A stretch of DNA of 48,786 nt, taken from contig JACMNO010000050.1 in assembly GCA_014378485.1 (NCBI GenBank), positions 1-48,786 of the forward strand, in the 5' to 3' direction. This stretch comes from Bacteroidia bacterium. Its GTDB lineage: Bacteria; Bacteroidota; Bacteroidia; B-17B0; Aurantibacillaceae. This document shows positions 44,233-48,786 of the stretch, piece after piece; the first letter of the stretch is position 1, and each line of letters starts with the position of its first letter. Position numbers and translations under genes: made by a program. The notes under the pieces were generated by a model. The model did no database searches. It was not told the origin of the DNA and worked only from the letters and a program-made list of their open reading frames with translations.

Positions 44233-44352
44233 TTTAAAAAAGGAAACAACACAATCCATCTAAACACTATTAACTCATCTAGCGGAATTTACTATATATC
44301 ATTAGATGTGAATGTCGTTAAAAAAATAAGAAGATTAGTGATCAATAAATAA
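44233..44352 (+). pseudogene. Decayed copy of the C-terminal end of the 41076-42806 T9SS protein
   Basis: The frame reads FKKGNNTIHLNTINSSSGIYYISLDVNVVKKIRRLVINK-stop (in parts), which aligns to the last 39 residues of the intact T9SS protein (FEKGKNTISLN... SSGVYYISLDINGTKE... LIINK-stop). The 5' part of the gene is missing. It directly precedes a decayed response-regulator copy in the same order as the intact pair. Confidence 0.85.
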
Positions 44353-44365
44353 TTTACTTTTAAAC

Positions 44366-44700
44366 ATGTCACAACCCTGCTATATTATAATTTGTTCGAA
44401 TTCCGAATAACCGATAAAAAAAACGAAGCTGTATTTAAAGGAAAAAATACAAAATTACTTTTGCAAAATCAGAAGATGAATTACAACTTTACCTTAAACA
44501 AAACACTGTAAACCTGGTAATTATCGAATTGGATTATATTCGAAAAAAATGGGGTCATATTAACATCTGATATCAGAAAACTAAAAGATATAATACAACC
44601 TTTCATTATTCTTTTTTAAAATAAACAGGATGAATATATACAAATCACTACTTTTAATTCCGGCCCAGATAAATATATACCACTATTTAAACTAATTGTA
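44366..44700 (+). pseudogene. Decayed copy of the atypical response regulator (42855-43547)
   Basis: Starts ATGTCACAA like the intact gene and keeps IIICSNSE, but codon 15 is TAA. Later differences include a two-base loss near 44441 and an extra base near 44545 that break the frame. A 30-base block at 44581-44610 is identical to 43071-43100, proving common origin. The similarity fades at about 44700, so the DNA-binding domain is absent. The pseudo-receiver signature was present before the duplication. Confidence 0.9.
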
Positions 44701-44860
44701 TTTATAACATTAGTTTTTATATTCATCGTTTCAAGTTCTCACACAAAACTCTAACACATTTTAAATTTGACTAATCTCAATACTAAGAGAATTTTAGGAT
44801 TAGAATATGCATAAACGACTTGCAAACTATAGAAACATTTTTAATATAAAGTCAATGAAG

Positions 44861-45943
44861 CTACAAGAATACCAATTTTTTAGTAATTGTTCCTTTTAAA
44901 GTGGTTAATATCAATGTATATACTCCGGCTGATATTTCAGTGCTTTTTATATCGACACTTTTATTAGTTGATGATTTTTTAATAAAACGCGAGAAAACAA
45001 GTTTAGCGTGGGCATCAAAAATCTCCATCTTAACATCATCTAATTCACCTATATACATCAGTTTAAACTCTCCATTAGAAGGGTTAGGATAAACAGTCAA
45101 CTCGTTGCCCACAGATGATTTATCTACATCATCATTACCTACAATTAGTGTAATAATCTTTTCTGGCGCAAAGGGAGAGCCAGCATAGGCATGGTCAATA
45201 GATTGAACACTCCAATAGTAAGTTCCAGTACTAGCGTTTTTCATTTTCCAGGTTTTGTTTGAGCAGGCATTTCCAATCGCTATTACACGTCTTTGCCCGC
45301 TTAAAATGTCAGACATAGGAGAAAGTGAATCCACATTGTTTGAGATGGAGCCTACATACATATTATAATATAATCCCGCTGACGAAGTTTCAACATCATT
45401 TCCCGAATTCCATGAAAAGATGATTGAATCTCCCTGCGAAACACTTGATAAATTAACCGGTGCTTGCGGGATAGAGTTTGGTAAACATGTATTATTCCGA
45501 TAAAACATACTTACTGGTACCGTAGTCATACCTAATTTATAGTCTCCGGTTAAAAATAAATCAAGATCATTATCGTTATCATAGTCTACCCAGCTAACCG
45601 ATGCATAATTTAGACCATAAAAATTTGACTGAAGTTTAATAAAGGTTCCGGAATTATTTTGATATAAAAATGTCTTTTTGCCGCCAGATAATATAACGTC
45701 AAGGTCTCCGTCATTGTCAAAATCTCCCCACTCACCATCACCAAAATTAATATAGTCTATATGATTAAACTGTTGATTAAAGCCTCCTGGATCATTTCTG
45801 AATATGTACCAGTTCCATGTACCTGCCGCATCTTGCCCCATTAATAAAATATCAAGATCTCCATCCTGATCATAATCTCCCCATTTTGCGGATCCTCTTG
45901 TCATCCCGGGCAATGGTATAGTAGACACACTAAATGTAACCAT
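44861..45943 (-). CDS. C-terminal fragment of an FG-GAP/T9SS protein (frameshifted from the 45930-48284 ORF)
   Basis: 360 residues, no signal peptide. Three FG-GAP calcium motifs (WGDYDQDGDLD, WGDFDNDGDLD, WVDYDNDNDLD) are followed by a fibronectin-III-like domain (about 165-270; IIFSWNSGNDVET... YYWSVQSIDHAYAG) and a T9SS type A sorting domain (VYPNPSNGEFKLMYIG... KLVFL). It overlaps the upstream ORF by 14 bases and completes its repeat pattern, so it is almost certainly the second half of one gene rather than a separate protein: it carries the export-sorting signal while the signal peptide sits on the other half. Confidence 0.75.
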   Translation of the reverse strand: MVTFSVSTIPLPGMTRGSAKWGDYDQDGDLDILLMGQDAAGTWNWYIFRNDPGGFNQQFNHIDYINFGDGEWGDFDNDGDLDVILSGGKKTFLYQNNSGTFIKLQSNFYGLNYASVSWVDYDNDNDLDLFLTGDYKLGMTTVPVSMFYRNNTCLPNSIPQAPVNLSSVSQGDSIIFSWNSGNDVETSSAGLYYNMYVGSISNNVDSLSPMSDILSGQRRVIAIGNACSNKTWKMKNASTGTYYWSVQSIDHAYAGSPFAPEKIITLIVGNDDVDKSSVGNELTVYPNPSNGEFKLMYIGELDDVKMEIFDAHAKLVFSRFIKKSSTNKSVDIKSTEISAGVYTLILTTLKGTITKKLVFL

Positions 45944-48284
45944 TTGAATTCACTAAAATTTTAGTATAACCATAAGTCCCACCGGTAACCAAAAGGTCAA
46001 GATCATTATCTCCGTCGTAATCTCCCCAAGCCACAGACGATTCGTTTAAAATTCCAATTGGCAAAGTAACGGCAGTAAAAGTATTTCCATCATTCCTGAA
46101 AATCTTGTTTCCTATGATAGCCAGATCGAGATCACCATCGTTATCATAATCTCCCCAAGCAAGTGCCCCCAAAGCTGTAAGAGTCTGAAAGTTTACAAAT
46201 ACACCATTATTATTACGATATATTTTAATTCCCGCGTTACTTGGACATGCTACATCTAAATCATTATCATTATCAAAATCTCCCCAACTGACTTCCGCAC
46301 TATTATTAGCTATGAGGCCAGCATTTATATCTGAAAATGTTCCATTGGTATTTGTATAAACAGATGTGATATAATTTGATTTTATACCGTGCAATAATAG
46401 ATCCATATCTCCATCATTGTCAAAGTCCCCAAAATCTGACTTTCCCCCTTGCACTCCTTCTAAATTAGCCATTACGACAGGACTAAAATATGATTGTATT
46501 TTGAATGTCCATGTATCAGACCAATTGCTATTTCCTGTCGAAAAATTTGCTCTGACTTTCCAATAATATTTCTTACTGTTTAGCAAATTTGGCAACAAAA
46601 TAACGGTATCATTTACTGAATTATTTTGAAAAATAATGTTTGAAAAAGTTGCAGTGTCTGAAACAATTATGTGATAATTTAAAGCCCCTGCATAAGCGTG
46701 CCATTTAGTTTGTAAATTGCAAGCTGCATTTTGAAAGTCACTGTATGGATAATAAAGTGTAGGCGCCAGTGAATCAAAAATTGTAAAACTTGACTCATTA
46801 GAAAATGAGGATCCGGCAAAGGCCTGATCAATTGTCTGAACTCCCCACCAATATCTACCCGGCGAAAGTCCTTTTAATTTCCAACCATTTACGCTCCCAG
46901 TATTTCCTGGTCGCGCTTCTTTATGATATCCAGTTGTCAGGTCTGCCATAGGACTCATAATGTCAACGCCGCCTGACGATGTTCCACAATACATGTTATA
47001 ATTTAGGCCGTCTTGCGGCGTTTCATTATCTGTTGTTTTCGCCCAATTAAATAATATCGTACTCCCTGAAATAGTTGTTGTTAAAGAATAAGGCGGTAGA
47101 GGTACAGTGTTTGCAGAAGAAACAGTTAATTGATTAGAGTAAATTTTGCTGTCGTAAATATTATTTGCGGACCCTGTAAGCACAAAATCCAGATCATGGT
47201 CGTTATCGTAATCTCCCCACTTTGCATTTGCCCACTTGTATCCCGGAACACCTGTTAAAATAGGTGTAAATACATTTGCTCCCAAATTTTCATATACTTG
47301 TGTTACCGATGTACCGTTATTCTCTCCAGAAAGCAAAATATCACTATCACCATCATTGTCATAATCTCCCCATGCCACTGTGCCACGTGATGCGCCTGGC
47401 AACTTTACCGGCATGAGCGTAAAAGTAGCTAGATCATTTCTATACAATTTAGTAAATGAGTATCCCATGATAGAATCTCCTGTAAGCAAAAGATCCATAT
47501 CGCCATCGTTATCATAATCACCCCAATCGGCATCACCATCATATAAATTCTTAAAAGCAAATCCGCTGTTGGAGAGCGTTCCGCTAATATTGATATACAA
47601 CCGGGTACTTGGAATATTGTTGATTCTATCGAGACCAGAAACGAACAAATCAAGGTCCCGATCGTTGTCATAATCAACCCATCTTACCACTGGGTCGCTG
47701 ACTTTAAGAATAACCGCATTCAAATTCGTGAAAACGCCGTTATTATTTTCATAAACAATAGTGTGATAAGTAGTCCCGTTAGATGCATCAAGACCAGCCA
47801 TAACAATATCCTGATCACCATCATTATCATAATCACCAAAATCAACACTGGCATGCCTCATTTTTTGCAGACCATGCAGAGGATCCGTAAATAAAGCTAA
47901 ATTCTGTGTATTAAGCGGAATTAAATCATTTCGCATAAGGGGCGAAGTAGCGCAACTAACATATGTTCCAGTCAGCAAGTAATCAAGCTCATTGTCATTG
48001 TCATAATCATTCCACATTAAATCGCAATCTCCAAAATTAGTTAAGCCGGTGGGGGAGGATTTTACGAAAACGCCGTTTTTATTTTCATAAATCACAGTGG
48101 ATTCACCAGCGCCAGTAGTATAGCCAGAAATAAATAAATCTAAATCTCCGTCGTTGTCGTAGTCTCCCCAATCCACTCCCGCTAATATCGTTACATCCAA
48201 TGATGCATTTATATTTATAAAAGTTTGAGAATTGAGAAGTCTATAAATGAGTAAGAAAAAGAATATAAAAACTACTTTCTTCAT
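45930..48284 (-). CDS. FG-GAP/VCBS repeat surface protein, N-terminal part (frameshifted before its T9SS domain)
   Basis: 784 residues. Signal peptide (ends LLNSQ, ~20); seven FG-GAP repeats (about 25-385; WGDYDNDGDLDLF pattern); two fibronectin-III-like domains (about 390-610; FNWAKTTDNETPQDG, YWWGVQTIDQAFAG, YYWKVRANFSTGNS); then four more FG-GAP repeats, stopping abruptly after VNSNGYI. Removing one base in GGTTAC (plus-strand 45938-45939) turns this into NSNGTFSVSTIPLPG and joins the next ORF, giving about 1140 residues with 7+7 FG-GAP repeats. Likely a secreted or surface adhesin. The break is either an assembly error or a real mutation. Confidence 0.82.
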   Translation of the reverse strand: MKKVVFIFFFLLIYRLLNSQTFININASLDVTILAGVDWGDYDNDGDLDLFISGYTTGAGESTVIYENKNGVFVKSSPTGLTNFGDCDLMWNDYDNDNELDYLLTGTYVSCATSPLMRNDLIPLNTQNLALFTDPLHGLQKMRHASVDFGDYDNDGDQDIVMAGLDASNGTTYHTIVYENNNGVFTNLNAVILKVSDPVVRWVDYDNDRDLDLFVSGLDRINNIPSTRLYINISGTLSNSGFAFKNLYDGDADWGDYDNDGDMDLLLTGDSIMGYSFTKLYRNDLATFTLMPVKLPGASRGTVAWGDYDNDGDSDILLSGENNGTSVTQVYENLGANVFTPILTGVPGYKWANAKWGDYDNDHDLDFVLTGSANNIYDSKIYSNQLTVSSANTVPLPPYSLTTTISGSTILFNWAKTTDNETPQDGLNYNMYCGTSSGGVDIMSPMADLTTGYHKEARPGNTGSVNGWKLKGLSPGRYWWGVQTIDQAFAGSSFSNESSFTIFDSLAPTLYYPYSDFQNAACNLQTKWHAYAGALNYHIIVSDTATFSNIIFQNNSVNDTVILLPNLLNSKKYYWKVRANFSTGNSNWSDTWTFKIQSYFSPVVMANLEGVQGGKSDFGDFDNDGDMDLLLHGIKSNYITSVYTNTNGTFSDINAGLIANNSAEVSWGDFDNDNDLDVACPSNAGIKIYRNNNGVFVNFQTLTALGALAWGDYDNDGDLDLAIIGNKIFRNDGNTFTAVTLPIGILNESSVAWGDYDGDNDLDLLVTGGTYGYTKILVNSNGYI

Positions 48285-48626
48285 AAGATTTGGTTTAGCA
48301 ATAAAAATCTATTGATTTAAAAAATACATGAATACCAAAGACAACTATTTTATCTAATCGAACAAGTGCTCGCTAGTATTGGCATTTAGCAGGCTGATAT
48401 TAAGATTTAGTTTGGCGTTATGAAGAATAAAAACAAAATCAATTATGACTATATGTACTAAAGGCTTATAGTAATTAATTTGTCGGTAGGGCAACAATGA
48501 GACGCGCACTGAAAAATTAGCTGTTATTATTTGGAATGAAATACTCTAAATATAATTGCGTGATCAGCCATTTTACATCGGCAATAGTTATACTTGTTTA
48601 TTTAATTTAAGGATTTTATGAAAAAC
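48285..48626. other. Intergenic region between the rRNA terminator and the FG-GAP gene
   Basis: About 340 bp with no supported gene or RNA. It should hold the promoter of the FG-GAP gene, but no exact TAnnTTTG at normal spacing was found. An AT-poorer patch near 48480-48515 has no recognisable identity. Confidence 0.5.
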
Positions 48627-48660
48627 AAAAAACCCCTACTAAATAAATAGAAGGGGTTTT
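48627..48660 (-). terminator. Rho-independent terminator of the rRNA operon
   Basis: A 9-bp stem AAAACCCCT/AGGGGTTTT just past the 3' end of the 5S gene; on the minus strand it is followed by a T-run. Confidence 0.9.
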
Positions 48661-48669
48661 ATTGTAAAA

Positions 48670-48781
<112 letters not shown>

Positions 48782-48786
48782 AGGGA

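Overview
The window looks like a piece of a Bacteroidota chromosome (AT-rich, roughly one third G+C by eye). The evidence is a large set of outer-membrane and secreted proteins typical of that phylum: two TonB-dependent-receptor-type proteins with N-terminal carboxypeptidase-regulatory-like domains, three proteins ending in a type IX secretion (T9SS) sorting domain, SPOR and thrombospondin-type-3 proteins, a GH3-like ligase, and several TAnnTTTG promoter elements. The genus cannot be told from the sequence alone. A reverse-strand 5S rRNA with its terminator sits at the right edge, so an rRNA operon enters from the right.

Layout. 0-0.5 kb: remnant of an IS1380-type transposase and a bidirectional terminator. 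0.5-6.5 kb (minus): M16 metalloprotease, outer-membrane beta-barrel receptor, small secreted protein. 6.5-11.4 kb (minus): three-gene envelope operon made of two paralogous beta-barrel/TSP3 proteins flanking a SPOR protein. 11.9-13.8 kb: two unrecognised membrane or lipoproteins. 13.9-18.9 kb (plus): HTH regulator, ispD overlapping a PolX/PHP gene, GH3-like ligase. 18.9-21.1 kb (minus): kdsB-aroK and a possible toxin-23-like secreted protein. 21.2-25.9 kb: DUF1571-like protein, prolyl oligopeptidase, AlkD-like repair protein, glucosaminidase with LysM. 25.9-32.7 kb (minus): giant M43 protease with tandem Ig-like repeats and a T9SS signal, RsmI-like methylase, recQ. 32.8-37.9 kb: YdcF-like protein, double thioredoxin, OmpR-type response regulator, small secreted proteins, SpoIIE-type phosphatase. 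38.0-43.8 kb: TonB receptor, T9SS beta-helix-like protein, atypical response regulator, small basic protein. 43.9-44.8 kb: decayed DNA. 44.9-48.3 kb: FG-GAP/T9SS protein split by a frameshift.

Most notable points. (1) The response regulator at 42855 has lost the receiver's phosphorylation residues, with Glu in place of the phosphoacceptor Asp. It starts four bases after the T-run of a strong terminator. A decayed second copy of it, joined to the tail of the preceding T9SS gene, lies at 44.2-44.7 kb. (2) The two FG-GAP ORFs are one gene. Removing a single base restores a reading frame of about 1140 codons with exactly 7+7 FG-GAP repeats, which suggests two seven-bladed propellers. (3) The barrel/SPOR/barrel operon looks like an outer-membrane-to-peptidoglycan assembly that I cannot match to a named system. 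(4) The PolX-like protein keeps its PHP nuclease motifs but has lost polymerase catalytic residues.

How the genes fit together: most of the window builds, modifies or monitors the cell envelope (Kdo activation, isoprenoid precursor, peptidoglycan hydrolysis, receptors, T9SS cargo). DNA repair genes (PolX/PHP, AlkD-like, RecQ) are scattered between. No complete mobile element, CRISPR array or tRNA was seen.
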